Positions 11,496 through 21,600 of a DNA stretch of 64,000 bases are shown piece after piece (within the stretch, counting starts at the first letter, position 1; each line of letters starts with the position of its first letter). A program made the translations under genes and the position numbers. Source of the stretch: Gnetum montanum (Eukaryota; Streptophyta; Gnetopsida; Gnetales; Gnetaceae); contig MNCI01024031.1 of the NCBI GenBank assembly GCA_015680685.1, positions 598,415 through 662,414 of the forward strand. The letters run 5' to 3'. The notes under the pieces are model-generated. The model saw only the letters and a program-made list of their open reading frames with translations. It was not told the DNA's origin and ran no database searches.

Positions 11496-12175
11496 ATGCT
11501 AGCCTATGAAAATAGTAAGCATAATGCATATATGTGGTAGAGAATGTATGCTAAGAGGGAAGTTAGGTGTGATTGGAAAAATTGACTTAATAGCTCTCTT
11601 ATTAGGAGAGTTTAGGGGACGAGGGTATAACAACTAATAAAATAAATAACATATTAAAAAATATATACTATAATAGATCATTGAAGAGAGAGTCTAAAGA
11701 AAAATACCAAGGATGTTGAGAATGCATTTTCATGTTTTTGTTCTTACAAGTAATTCTGCAAACCTTCCCTTTGGGATAGGAAAAGGATCAGGTATTTTCC
11801 TTATTTAGAAGCACATTTATGGGTTTTCAGTTCTTACTAAAGGATTTCTTATAAAGAGAAAGAGAATACTCTTTTATTAGGAGAGTTCTACAAGTATATC
11901 CCATAAAAGATAAGATTAAAGAAACTAATCTGAGATGATTTGGTCATGTGTTAAGAAAACTAAATAATGCTTATGTTAAAAGAGATTTCTTTAATAAAGT
12001 TGAAGAAAATCAAAAAACAAGAAGAAAAAAAATATTTGGGTTACTTGAATAAAGAAAGACATCTAAGATTTAGACATTAATTCTTATTTAGATCTTAATT
12101 GAAGTGAATGATGTAAAAGAAATCATATAGCCAACCTCATATAGTTAGGATAAGGCTAGGATGATGATGATTTTT
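11496..12175 (+). mobile_element. RTE-type LINE 3' end (right piece)
   Basis: The interrupted LINE resumes after E2. Fragments KIRLKKL and LR-stop-FGHVLRK at about 11905-11955 correspond to the WFGHV region (TGG to TGA). A TWxxxIKKDxxDLDIN-like segment follows at 12040-12090. The end GCCAACCTCATATAGTTAGG then GATAAGGCTAGG (12130-12160), with a (GAT)n tail to about 12171, matches the stereotyped 3' end of plant RTE LINEs (GCCGACCCCA...GGGATAAGGC). About 11560-11880 is rearranged, with a duplicated TTATTAGGAGAGTT motif near 11600 and 11877. Confidence 0.75.
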
Positions 12176-12275
12176 CTAGTTAGGATAATTTTTATTAAAG
12201 CTAACTACATTCTAAAGAAGCTTTTAGCATCAAATTATTTTTCTAGAAAAGAAAATTAGTTGAAAATAGTTTCAT

Positions 12276-12848
12276 TGTCACATCCCCATTCCCAAATGAT
12301 GTTGTTGCCTAATGAAGATGGCACCTCTTCATACCAGGTGTTATTATTATTGTGACAAGACCTAAAAGGGAAATTGTAATTGAGAACTGAAAGGGAATAT
12401 TGTAATAATGGACATGTATCTTGAGGTGACCTTTAGGGATTTAACCTAAGGCACTTATACTTAGGCTTAGATGTCATGCTAGCATGGAGTGGTGTAGTCG
12501 ATACAAGCAAGTCACGGGAGTTGGGTGAAGCAGGATGGAAAGAGGACTGACCATTCCTTCTTGCCAGTGATAGGCCTAACCATGGTGGTAGTGTTGGATT
12601 ACCTCTAAAGGATAGATGCTAAAGGAAAAAAACCCCAAGGAACACTCTTAAAGCATGATCTGGATACACTATTCCATATTAATAAAGCATTCTTTTCTTT
12701 CTCTTTCTACACTTTCTATATTATTTCCTTTATGCATAATGTTAAATGTTACATATATTTGATGTTTGGTGTATTATTTTCTTACACATAATGTCCAATA
12801 TAATGTATATTTGATGTTTTCCATGACATCTAGGGATGGAATGTCACA
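12276..12848 (+). repeat. 5' LTR of E3 (573 bp)
   Basis: It starts TGTCACATCCCC and ends with the inverted form GGGATGGAATGTCACA, so the termini are a near-perfect inverted repeat. It matches 16985-17556 throughout. The segment AATAAAGCATT near 12680 could serve as polyadenylation/R region. It ends two bases before the PBS. Confidence 0.88.
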
Positions 12849-12850
12849 AT

Positions 12851-12862
12851 TGGTATCAGAGC
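12851..12862 (+). other. Primer binding site, initiator tRNA-Met (E3)
   Basis: TGGTATCAGAGC is an exact match to the widespread plant tRNA-iMet primer site, placed two bases after the LTR end. It differs from the tRNA-Asp sites of the other elements, so E3 is from a separate lineage. Confidence 0.92.
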
Positions 12863-13490
12863 AAACCACAACCCAAGGGCAATTCAAACCATGGGCCAAC
12901 TACAACATGAATCTGATGATGAACCATGAAGCCATGATACAGGAAAAATCATTGATCATTACTGAATGCACCATATGTCTAAGATATCCCACTGACCAAC
13001 AAAATTATTTCATGGAAATCATTGACCAATGAAGATCTGATTACACCTCATCAAGATTCATCAATTACAAGATATGTTGGTAAGACAAGGATACATTGGT
13101 TTAGGTAACTCTTACCCATCTAAATATTATAAATATTAATTGATTAAGGTCATTGTTAAATTTGTTCCAAAAAGTTAGTAACCATGACCTGAATTGATCT
13201 TATTTGTTGAAACTCCTTTTCCTAAGCAATTTAGAGTCATTTATAAGTTATCATGCCATCCATACATAAACCTAGTAATGTCGTTTGGTAGAATAAGCTA
13301 GTTGGACCTTTTAAAATCTTGAAAACTTCAACTTATTTTTTTAATCTTAAGATTATGTTCAATGCATAGTACTCATTGAGATGATTTTAATGATATAAAT
13401 TTTTTCTTAATCGAGCTTATGGTTTGAAAGATATCATTGTTTTAAGTTTCTCTTTATGTGTGCATTAAAATAATATTAAATTATTATTAG
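12863..13490 (+). pseudogene. E3 internal remnants, gag-like start and possible integrase tail
   Basis: An 88-codon open frame (12766-13032) crosses from the LTR through the PBS, so it is not itself a gene. The part after the PBS could be gag N-terminus, but I recognise no domain. At about 13270-13330, LVGPFKILKTSTYFF resembles the (K)LxGPFxIxxRIGxVAYxL motif at the C-terminal end of Ty3/gypsy integrases. If so, almost all of pol has been lost between them. Low certainty. Confidence 0.35.
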
Positions 13491-13499
13491 AAAAAGAGG

Positions 13500-13625
13500 G
13501 GAATGAAGAGTAGGAGGTCATGACTTCAAACCCAAACCCCTTGGATTTCAAAATCTTATATATATATATATAAAAAAGGTAGGAGGTCATGGGTGTGAAT
13601 CCAAGCCCTCCCACGTAGTTAAAAA
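13500..13625 (+). repeat. Microsatellite and SINE-like B-box motifs
   Basis: Two related segments, AGGAGGTCATGACTTCAAAC at about 13513 and AGGAGGTCATGGGTGTGAAT at about 13579, resemble the pol III B-box region (GGTTCGAATCC type) of plant tRNA-derived repeats. They flank a (TA)n run of about eight units at 13556-13572. No complete A box/B box pair or target duplication could be traced, so a SINE is only suggested. Confidence 0.3.
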
Positions 13626-13859
13626 AATATTTTGTAGGCTATGTAGCCCTTGCAGGAGTTGTGATGGTCCTACAAGGGCCATGTAGGCATGGGTAAGCTG
13701 TATAGCCCCTATTTGAGGATTGTTGCTCTTTTCTAAGCCATTCGCTCCTATGGTGCCTTGTTTCCATTTACCATTACCCATGCCATGCTTCACTGCCACC
13801 CATTGCTGTCACCTACTGCTTTGCTGCTAACATGCCTTGGTGCCTGCTATTGCCACACG

Positions 13860-14060
13860 CCGATGGTGTTGCATATAATAGGCATCACTGACACTTTGTG
13901 AGCACTAGTGGTGCTACCCATAATAGGCACCTATGGTGCTTCATAGGTAGTAACAACATTGCCCATAATGGGCACATCTAGCATTGTCCATAATGGGCAC
14001 CTCTAATGCTGTACGAGTACTAATGGTGTCACCCATAACAAGCATCTCTGGTGGCCACTA
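13860..14060 (+). repeat. Degenerate GC-richer minisatellite (CCATAATGGGCACC type)
   Basis: The motif CCCATAATRGGCACCTMTGGT recurs at about 13865, 13917, 13963, 13989 and 14033, with variable spacers of 26-50 bases. It lies directly upstream of the 21 bp minisatellite. No coding meaning is seen. Confidence 0.5.
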
Positions 14061-14138
14061 GCATCAATGATTATGGCTACCTTGGCATCCTTTGGTGCTA
14101 GACAAACCCTTAACGGAAACACATGTACAAGCATCTTT

Positions 14139-14326
14139 TAGGATGCACAACCCTTGGATGGGCCATGCTAGCCCTGCTAAGGGTTGCATAGGCCCTAGGA
14201 GGGGTTGTGTGAGTTTTGCAAAGGACTGCATGAACCCTAAGGAGGCCCGCATGAGGCCTAGGAAGGGCCACATGAGCCTTTGAAAGGGTCACATAGCCTA
14301 GGATAGGCCACTCAGCATAGCTAGCC
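14139..14326. repeat. 21 bp minisatellite, nine tandem units
   Basis: Units begin at 14139, 14160, 14181, 14202, 14223, 14244, 14265, 14286 (20 bp) and 14306. The consensus is close to GGGYYRCATRRGCCCTARGAA. Because 21 is a multiple of three, several frames on both strands stay open (the apparent ORFs of 63-86 codons here) and encode a 7-residue repeat. These are repeat artefacts rather than genes. The array is more GC-rich than its surroundings. Confidence 0.85.
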
Positions 14327-14329
14327 CCT

Positions 14330-15400
14330 CGACAGCTTTTGTGCTTACTACTGCCAACACTTACCATCACTATTATGTTATCTAGCTGCTATCCCTACCT
14401 TACCTGATGCTGCCTTCATGCTCATCCACTACCTTACCATTGTTATTGTTTGGCAATTTCCCCTACCTTTGATAATTGACGAAAAATTTGGAATTCCCAT
14501 CAATCGATGGAAAATTCAAAATTTCCATTTTTGAGCTATTATTTTAAATTAAGAATGTGCAAAAAATTTTTAAAATAAATTTGATGCATTGGTAGCAAAT
14601 GAGATGAGTATTCTGTAATTAAGTGTGCTTGTTCTAGAGTAGTATTGGGATGGGTCATCTCTTGGGAAGTCTCATTTTTTGCATCAAAGTTCTTGGACCT
14701 CAAAAGTCATTACTTTTAATTTTGGAAGTATTTTTTTGAGTCATTTCCTACAATTTTTGACCTTTTGGACACAAAGGTAAAGTCAAATCCATTTCTTGGA
14801 ACCTCAAAAATTATTTTCACCCCTTACTCGATACAGTGCCTTAAGATCCTAAAAAGCTTAATTTTAGTATAACTCTACAATATGATGTCCTTTTTCAACA
14901 TATGAATAGTCATTTCCAACATTTTTTTTCCTTTTAAACTCAATGATGAGGTCAAATTTATTATTCAAGTACCTAATAATTCAATGATATCATGAAACTA
15001 TGTCTTAAAATTCAGCAACATAAGGATAACTAATTATGCCTTGTTGGGACTAATGAATTTAGCCTTTTGGGAACTTAAAGATTCAATGCTTAACCTTTGT
15101 AGATAATCTTAAGATCACTATGGCTTATCATTCATACATTGCCAGAGTCAGTATCTTAAGGGGGGTAGAAAAGTCATTAAGAATTGGATAATGTAGTAAA
15201 TCAGTTAATCAATTGATGTATCAGTTTAGTTGATGTATTAGTTGGAGAAGTAATTGATAAAATAGAACAGTCTTTAATGATCAAGAATATGTATATCTAT
15301 TCATTTAACAATAATCAAATCATGTAGTAGAACAGCATGAATATTCATAAACTTGTTTTCACAAGGTGTATGATACCTGTAAAGAGTAATGGTTTAGCAA
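14330..15400 (+). other. E3 interior without recognisable gene
   Basis: This is AT-rich sequence containing a short hairpin near 14470-14525 (GAAAAATTTGGAATTCCCATC versus GATGGAAAATTCAAAATTTCC arms). No retroelement or gene motif is seen. It separates the minisatellites from the nuclease retrocopy. Confidence 0.4.
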
Positions 15401-15409
15401 AGAATCCAA

Positions 15410-16502
15410 GAATGAGAATTGCAACATACAAAATGCTTGTAAGATTTCCAATGAGTGAGAAACAACATCTGCTATGTCCATCATAGGCCTTGGATTGATA
15501 AAAATATCAATATCCATGCATGTTAGGTAGAGTTACAAGATTTGGATGCTGATGTTTTATGCCTAAAAGAAGCCTTGCCATGGAAGTTTCTATACCAATT
15601 CCAACCAAATTTGAAAAAGATAGGATACAAAGGTATTTACAAGAAAAAAGGTTCTTGCGAAAGTTCTTCTTTTGAGCCATACATATTAGCTTATAATAGA
15701 AATCATAACATGGATGGCTACATAATCTTTTATATAGAAGCCTAGTTTGAATTAGTATAAAGATTTGAATGGAGTTTAGAAAAGATGATTTTTGAAATTC
15801 TAGAACTTTAAGTGATGGAAAAGAAAGAACAATCAAGATTTCAAAAAAATCACATATCTTTGATATTAATTCTAAAAAGCCATCTATCAGGAAGATGTGT
15901 ATGCATGGTTAACACACATTTAATTGCCAAACCAACATGTTTAGGTGTTAAACTATGTCAAGGAGCATACTTGTTTAAGAAAATAGAAGAAAGTTTGAAG
16001 AAGAAGTTATTCCTAAGCTATATTGATCCAATGTCAATTATCCTTTGAATAGACTTCAATGTAAAAGTTGCAAGTGATGTTTATCATTTCTTAAAATATG
16101 GATGTGTAAAGGAATTCTTGGAAGATAAACCTAATTTGAAGAAGATGTTTCCTTCGATTTAGCATGAAACTCCATTGTCCAATGCATATTCTACTTACTT
16201 TGAATATTCAATAGATAAATCAATTTCTGAAATTTAGGAATAGATGGTGTTGATGGATAGTGCTAATCAAGAACCATAGTTTACCAATTAATCTACAATG
16301 ATTAATGAGGATGGGTCAACAACATTATTCATTGAGACACTAGAGTATATTTGGTATGATGTGTGATTCTTTCACATTACCAAGTTACTAGAGTTAATTT
16401 CTAAAGAAGAAGTAAAGAAGAATCAAGATCAAGCCTTGCCTTCTTGAACAAGACCATCTGATGATATACCACTTATGATGAAATTGCAATTATATCCATC
16501 AA
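15410..16502 (+). pseudogene. CCR4-type deadenylase (EEP nuclease) retrocopy, inactive
   Basis: About 1.1 kb covers most of an endonuclease/exonuclease/phosphatase domain like that of plant CCR4 homologs 1/2, the mRNA poly(A)-shortening nuclease of the CCR4-NOT complex. In order: ATYKML and LLCPS (YNIL...YCP region), DADVLCLKEAL (LQEV motif, Glu kept), IGYKGIYKKK, GYIIFY, VCMVNTHLIAKP (NTH motif kept), IDFN at about 16046 (GDFN position), a FTN...LEYIWYD segment at about 16283-16360 (FTNxT...LDYIFY), and LLELISKEE...PSQTRPSDDIPL at about 16388-16470, where the terminal catalytic SDH has become SDD. At least three frameshifts and about ten stops are present. It runs through the whole domain with no intron-sized gap, so it is probably reverse-transcribed. 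No poly(A) tail is visible. Confidence 0.82.
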
Positions 16503-16955
16503 TTCATAAGGTTGGTCAATATTATGAAGTATCTTGCACTTAATTTTATTTATAATCTTATTATTTTCTTCATTTTTTAATTTATATTATAATTTGATAA
16601 ATAAAATATCTAAGGTAATTCAAGTTGGGAATAAAGAATTTTCCCTACCTTCACTTGGGTAACTAGATACAAGTTGCACTTTGTGTAACCTTGGTTAGGA
16701 AAAGTGATTGGTGGATGGTAGATCTTTAATTCACCTCTTGTCATTATCTTAGAATATGAGGTAAATAATAATAAAGTACTATTTAATACTTATATATATT
16801 CTTCTCACATATATCTTACTTGTAGAATAAGTGAGAAACAACTTTAATTTCAAAGCAGAAATCAAATTATTAGAGCATATAATCATAACAAAAGTATTGG
16901 AGTTGGAAAAAGATAGTGAACATGGACTCATTTGAGGACAAAAAAAAAAACCTTA
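16503..16955 (+). other. E3 3' noncoding region
   Basis: AT-rich spacer between the CCR4 retrocopy and the polypurine tract. The last part, ending GACTCATTTGAGGACAAAAA, resembles the F-E-D-K type coding or spacer sequence that precedes the 3' LTR in many plant Ty3/gypsy elements. No gene is seen. Confidence 0.4.
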
Positions 16956-16979
16956 GGGGGGGGGGGGGGGGGGGGGGGG
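16930..16979 (+). other. Expanded polypurine tract with 24 consecutive G (E3)
   Basis: GAGGAC, an A run, CCTTA and then 24 G (16956-16979) end five bases before the 3' LTR at 16985. The position is that of the plus-strand primer. A normal tract has about 6-8 G, so this is a homopolymer expansion or an assembly effect. Such a run can form G-quadruplexes. Confidence 0.75.
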
Positions 16980-16984
16980 TAGAT

Positions 16985-17556
16985 TCTCACGCCCCCATTC
17001 TCAAATGATGCTACGACCTAATGAAGATGGTGCTTCTTCATAACAAGCATTGTTGTTATCATAATAAGACTTGAAATTGTAGTTGGAATTGAGACCTAAA
17101 AGAGAATATTGTAATAATAGATGTATCTCTTTAGATGACCTTTTGGGATTTGGCCTAAGGCATTCATACTTAGGCTTAGAGGTCATGCCAGCATGGAGTG
17201 GTGGAGCTGGTACATGCAAGTCATGGGAACTTGTTGAAGTGAGATAGGAAGAGGACTGAGAATCCCTTTTGGCTAGTAATAGGCCTAACCATGGTGGTAG
17301 TGCTAAATTGCCTCTAAAGGATAGATTCCAAAGGAAGAAAACCCTAAGGAGCACTCTGAGAGTATGATCTAGATACGCTATTCCATATCAATAAAGCATT
17401 TTTTCTTTCTCATTCTACACTTTCTCTATTATTTTCTTTACACATAATGTTGAATGTTACATATATTTGACATTTGGTATATTATTTTCATACACATAAT
17501 GTCTAATATAATGTATATTTGATGTTTTCCATGACATCTAGGGATGGGATGCCACA
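16985..17556 (+). repeat. 3' LTR of E3 (572 bp)
   Basis: This is a direct repeat of 12276-12848. Its start has mutated to TCTCACGCCCCC and its end to GGGATGGGATGCCACA. Internal order and length agree with the left copy to within one base. Confidence 0.88.
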
Positions 17557-17599
17557 AGGTTTTTTGTACATGCATAATCATATGAATCATACAATGAGT

Positions 17600-17747
17600 T
17601 GCTTCTCACACATTAGTTAAGAACTCTTTTTTCTCATCTTGCTATGACTACTGAAGGATCAGAAATGATCACCTCATTTAAAGGAGTAACTAATTTAGAC
17701 TCTTAAATTAAGAAGGTAGAAAAAATTGTAAACAAGGATATTAAGAT
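17600..17747 (+). pseudogene. Exon-like fragment of an unidentified gene, upstream of E4
   Basis: An open frame reads through 17617-17747 (TLFSHLAMTTEGSEMITSFK, then GVTNLDS-stop-IKKVEKIVNKDIK). It continues in the same phase after E4 at 24718, because codon AAG starts at 17743 and again at 24718 in the two copies of the target duplication. The single stop is TAA at a position readable as Gln CAA. I do not recognise the protein family. Confidence 0.5.
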
Positions 17748-18740
17748 TGATGAATCATCAGTTGGCTGGGATATTTGACAAAAAGTCAATTTTTGGTCAA
17801 TTAAGATATCAGAGCTTCAATATCTTAGCCCCAATATTTTAGCTCCGATATCTTAGTCTAGATATTTTAGCCTCCATATCTTAGCTTTTATATCTTGGCT
17901 TTGATATTGGAGCCTTGATATCACATATTTGATAGCAAATCATACGCTATGTTATCAGATATATGATATTAGGGGATATGTACCAGCCTCTAAATATAAC
18001 ACTTGGGCACACAATTTGGACATAAGTTAGTCAATAGAGTAGCTGAACTCTTGAAATTTTATTTCATAGTCTTAGAAAATATTTAGTGAGCTTTGCAATG
18101 TGGAGTTGAGTCAGTTCTATGGTGTCTTATTTGGGTGGCAATGTACCTAGACACACTCCATGAATGACAATAAGATCGAGATTGATTCTTATTCTTTACA
18201 ATACTTTGAATTAGATTAGATTTACTTTCCATGTAATTTAATTTTCATGTACTTAATATTTACATTTCCATGCATATTAATGAATTGATGGAATGAGCAT
18301 GACCAGTTTTGAATGTAAACATGTATTTGCTTGGTAACCCCAACAATGTTATTGCTTGGTTTTCCTAGTAGCATAGTGCTAGGTAGCCCTAGTAGTGGAT
18401 ACATGGGTTCATGACATGTACGACAAGCTAAGAATAGACACTCATCACCCATAGGCTAGTCTAGACTTTGCTTTCCATTATTAATTAGCTTAATTAATTG
18501 ATTTCTTTTTAACCATTAGGAGTAGCTTAGGGCCAAACAACTTCAAGAATCATATGCCTCACTTTAGACTAAACCATATGTGAAAAAGCTACCAGTAGTC
18601 CAAGTGGGAAGATAGTGAACTATGATTTAGACATAACGATCTAATTGCCACAACTAGTCCCATTCATGGAATTTGACCAGATGGTGTGTGAATGCTTGTG
18701 ATTCATATGGTTGGGTGTAGGGGTACCTCGCTGCTCATCA
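17748..18740 (+). repeat. 5' LTR of E4 (993 bp)
   Basis: It runs TGATGAATCATCA...CTCATCA and is a direct repeat of 23768-24717. A tandem 14 bp array is in U3 (17815-17935). CTAAATATAA near 17990 is a probable TATA region. CTTGGTAACCCC and CTAGTAGTGG motifs in the 3' half are shared with the E1, E5 and E6 LTRs. Confidence 0.92.
17805..17935 (+). promoter_or_regulatory. 14 bp tandem array with GATATC/AATATC cores in LTR U3
   Basis: About eight consecutive 14-base units fit GCYYYRATATCTTA: GCTTCAATATCTTA, GCCCCAATATTTTA, GCTCCGATATCTTA, GTCTAGATATTTTA, GCCTCCATATCTTA, GCTTTTATATCTTG, GCTTTGATATTGGA and so on. It lies just upstream of the likely TATA region, as U3 enhancer repeats do. The same array occurs in the 3' LTR (23825-23945), and a shorter relative in the E6 LTRs. 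Confidence 0.8.
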
Positions 18741-18741
18741 T

Positions 18742-18759
18742 TGGTGTTGTTGTTGAGGA
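18742..18759 (+). other. Degenerate tRNA-Asp PBS (E4)
   Basis: TGGTGTTGTTGTTGAGGA matches 12 of 18 bases of the tRNA-Asp complement. All six differences are C-to-T or G-to-A. The next bases, TGGTGCTAGTT, are identical to those downstream of the E1 PBS, which supports the alignment. Confidence 0.8.
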
Positions 18760-18887
18760 TGGTGCTAGTTATCTAGATTAGTTATATTATACATGGTTGT
18801 TTTAAAGGTATTAATGATCTATCTTTTAGAAAATACTAATATTTTAAGTCACACACATTATCAAGTAAAATCATGTCTTCTTCACAT

Positions 18888-20445
18888 AGGACCAAGAATG
18901 CATCACATGAGGAAAGCACTCATAGGAGAAATGATAGGATTTATAATGAATAAAATTGGAGTGACCAAACTCATACAAGGGTTCCATAGGTTCATGACCA
19001 CCTTGACTACACTTAAAGACTACATTCACCCAAGGAAAACAATCCTAGAGGAGATGAAATAAGTCCTAGACGAGGGAAGGCCTCAAGGCCTAAGACCTCC
19101 TCAAAACCTAGAAAAGATAAATCAAGGGACCATTGGGAACACTATAGAAGGCATGGCCATTCTCCCAATTCCTCATCTTTCTCTTCCTCTTTAATGTCTA
19201 GTTTTGATGAAGACGAACGTTGGTATAGAGATAGATCTCCACTATGGGGTCAAGATAAAGATAGAAATAAAACCAAGGGAAGAATTCAAAGACATCAAAA
19301 TGAGAATAGACAAGATCATCAAAATCAAAAAAATAGAAATAAAGATTATCACCATGGCATGTCTAGTACAAATGAACCCTTGCTGGCTACTAGGGATCTA
19401 ACATAGATTAGGGAGGTAGTTCAAATACCCCAAAGGAATCAAAGGGATAGTCACATTAAATGGCTTGACATGAACAACATTCCTAAATTTAGGGGAGGCT
19501 ATAATTTTGATCAACAACATCACTTACAAGCCTTCCATGATGCGTGTGCCTTGCAAAATATCGAAAATAAGTGGAAAAAGATTAACCTCTTCCCTAGGAC
19601 ACTAATAGGCAAAGCTAAAAGTTGGTATAGATCATTGGAACCAAGTTCCATCCACTAGTGGTCCACAATGCTAGAACTTTTCAACAAGAAATTACCAAAA
19701 CTATGCGAGAGTGTCCAACCTAAGGAAACAAATCCAAGGGTGGAAGCAAGAAAATCATAAACTCTTGGATCTGGCCTTGGATAGATACTATTCACTACTA
19801 CATAGGTGCCTTGACCATGATTTCTCTTAGAAAGAGTAAATTTTCCACATCATAGATGGACTTTGTAATGAGACAAGGGAGACCTTTGGGATTTATGTCT
19901 AAGGTCAGTTATATGAACTAAAATTCCATTAGATATAAAGGCTAATTGAGTGGCTAGAAAAAGAAGAAGGAAAGCTATGTAAATGAGAGAATGTAGAGGA
20001 AAATAAATGGGACCCAACTCTTCAAAAGAAAAGGATCCATATCTATGATGAGGAAAAAGAGGTAGCTCTTGATGAGGTGACTTCACAATAAACCTTGTTA
20101 ATACAAAATTCTATCAATGAGCTTGAAGCAAAACTGGATAAGATGTCAAAATGGATAAATGAAAAATTACAACTTTCATAGAAACCATAGAGGAGAGAGT
20201 AGTGTAAAATGAATTAAGTGATCACAATAAAAGAAGGAAAAAGAACCAAGAAATAGCTAGGAACACTTATTGGAAAAAAGGAAAAATGGTTGTAGAAGAA
20301 GAGGCTATAGAATCAACCACTAAAGTAGATGATGGATGTGACATTTGCATATATGATCATCTAAGGGGCTATTTCCCAGTCATGTTACATCTACATGAGT
20401 ATTGGACTTTTGCATTAAATGCCAAGTTTGGATAAAATAAAATGC
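18888..20445 (+). pseudogene. Gag of E4
   Basis: An N-terminal Arg/Ser/Asp-rich stretch (18888-19350) precedes NEPLLATRDL (19373). The capsid core follows: LDMNNIPKFRGGYNF, HDACALQNIENKWKK, LFPRTLIGKAKSWYRSLEPS and MLELFNKK (19464-19690). After a frameshift, it continues as RYYSLLHRCLDHDF and a Glu/Lys-rich helical segment. It ends in a DDGCDI...H region near 20330-20400 that is conserved in all gags here. About 450 residues, with roughly ten stops, many at Gln codons. No zinc knuckle is visible. Gag would assemble the particle; retention of gag alone fits a nonautonomous element. Confidence 0.82.
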
Positions 20446-21600
20446 CTAAAAATTACCTTTATCATAAGGTAATTATAGACAGTCCTACAACTAACCATAC
20501 TATCCTAGTGGGACTTCTTACCAGCCTCAACACTATCATCCAACGTAGTGGCAAATCCCAGAGTCATGGAGGGGGTCATCATCAAACTAGCCCTACCCTT
20601 ACTACAAGCTGAACCCATATGGATCTTACATTCAACAACCTATCTCCCCAACTAGTTCCACTTTCTCTACCTCAAATCACTACTACTACTCTCTTGAATA
20701 TCTCATCCTTCATCATATCCTCAATGTTCTTACACTTACCTCCACCATATGTTACCACCAACAACACATGAAGGTTCAGCACCATGACATCAATGAGAGA
20801 ATTCCACTTGTGCTATGAACATACATAGAAATGATAATGTCAATAAATCTCCACCATAATCTTGGAAATGTCATTTCTTTAGGATGGTTCCCATGCATAA
20901 GCATAAGACTCGTGGACCTACTAACTTGTCCAAACTAGCACAGTGCTAATCAAGTGCAACACCCTTCCTTTTACAAATGATGTCTCCTAATCATATGCAA
21001 AAGCCAACACCCATTACCACTCCAACACAAGACATAAACGATAAACCTATTATTGTGGAGAGACAGGAAGATCCATGCATCACTAATAGTAAAGGATGTA
21101 GTTGTGGATTGGAAATTCAAAGCATTAACACAACCCACAACAAAGCTAGAGAATAAGTGTGTGAGCAAAAACTAGTCTATGTAGTAGCCACTAAACCAAA
21201 AGATACCTAGTGGCTTGAAAGTGAGAATATAAAATTATTTTAAAGATGCATGGATGTAATTGATCCACTTATTAGTTCTAGACTTAATAAAATGAACTAA
21301 ATAGAGGACTTAGACATAGATATCTTACACTTTGATGATACACCAGAAAAGGATATTAAACAAAAAGACTAGGAAATTAAAATAGAAAATCAACAAGAAG
21401 AAGCAAACACATTTGGACCCCCAAAAAAAAAGTACCTTCAAGTCTCGAAAAATATACATCTCTAAATGATTTAAATGATACTATCACCAATGTTAGATGT
21501 GCTACCACATGATTAATTAAATCAGTAATAGTGATGATGGGAAATTAGTGGTGTATAACTAAGGGAATGTGTGCTCCATCTCCTGTATGTGTAGCCATAA
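20446..21600 (+). pseudogene. Pro/Tyr-rich gag tail and gag-pol spacer remnant (E4)
   Basis: After gag comes a Pro/Ser/Tyr-rich stretch equivalent to E5 29290-29960. Next is EDPCITNSKGCSCGLEIQSI at about 21070-21130 and KLVYVVATKPKDTQWLES-like sequence at 21175-21225. These align with the E5 spacer CITYSDTGCNCLQKLW...RCLYAT that follows its protease. The protease domain itself and everything after it to the 3' UTR are absent. Stops and frameshifts are frequent. Confidence 0.6.

Larger units (their letters stand above)
12276..17556 (+). mobile_element. LTR retrotransposon E3 (tRNA-Met PBS) enclosing a CCR4 retrocopy
   Basis: Two direct LTRs of 573 and 572 bp (12276-12848, 16985-17556) share the whole order of motifs. 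The left one is followed by a tRNA-Met PBS, and the right one is preceded by a purine tract with 24 G. The 4.1 kb interior lacks recognisable RT or integrase. It holds short gag-like and pol-tail-like fragments, two minisatellites and a degenerate CCR4-type nuclease copy. The flanking pentamers (TTCAT left, AGGTT right) do not match. So either the duplication has decayed, or the two LTRs come from a recombined or compound event. Confidence 0.7.

Noticed and set aside
14064-14370. Three overlapping ORFs with Gly/Pro/His-rich products
   Set aside because: They are produced by the 21 bp minisatellite, whose unit length keeps frames open; no gene features.
15507-15836. 109-codon minus-strand ORF over the CCR4 region
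   Set aside because: It is antisense to the plus-strand nuclease retrocopy, whose motifs are in order; the minus frame has no recognisable domain.
12276-17556. E3 as a simple complete element
   Set aside because: LTR pair, PBS and polypurine tract fit, but the flanking pentamers differ (TTCAT and AGGTT), so a single clean insertion event is not proven.
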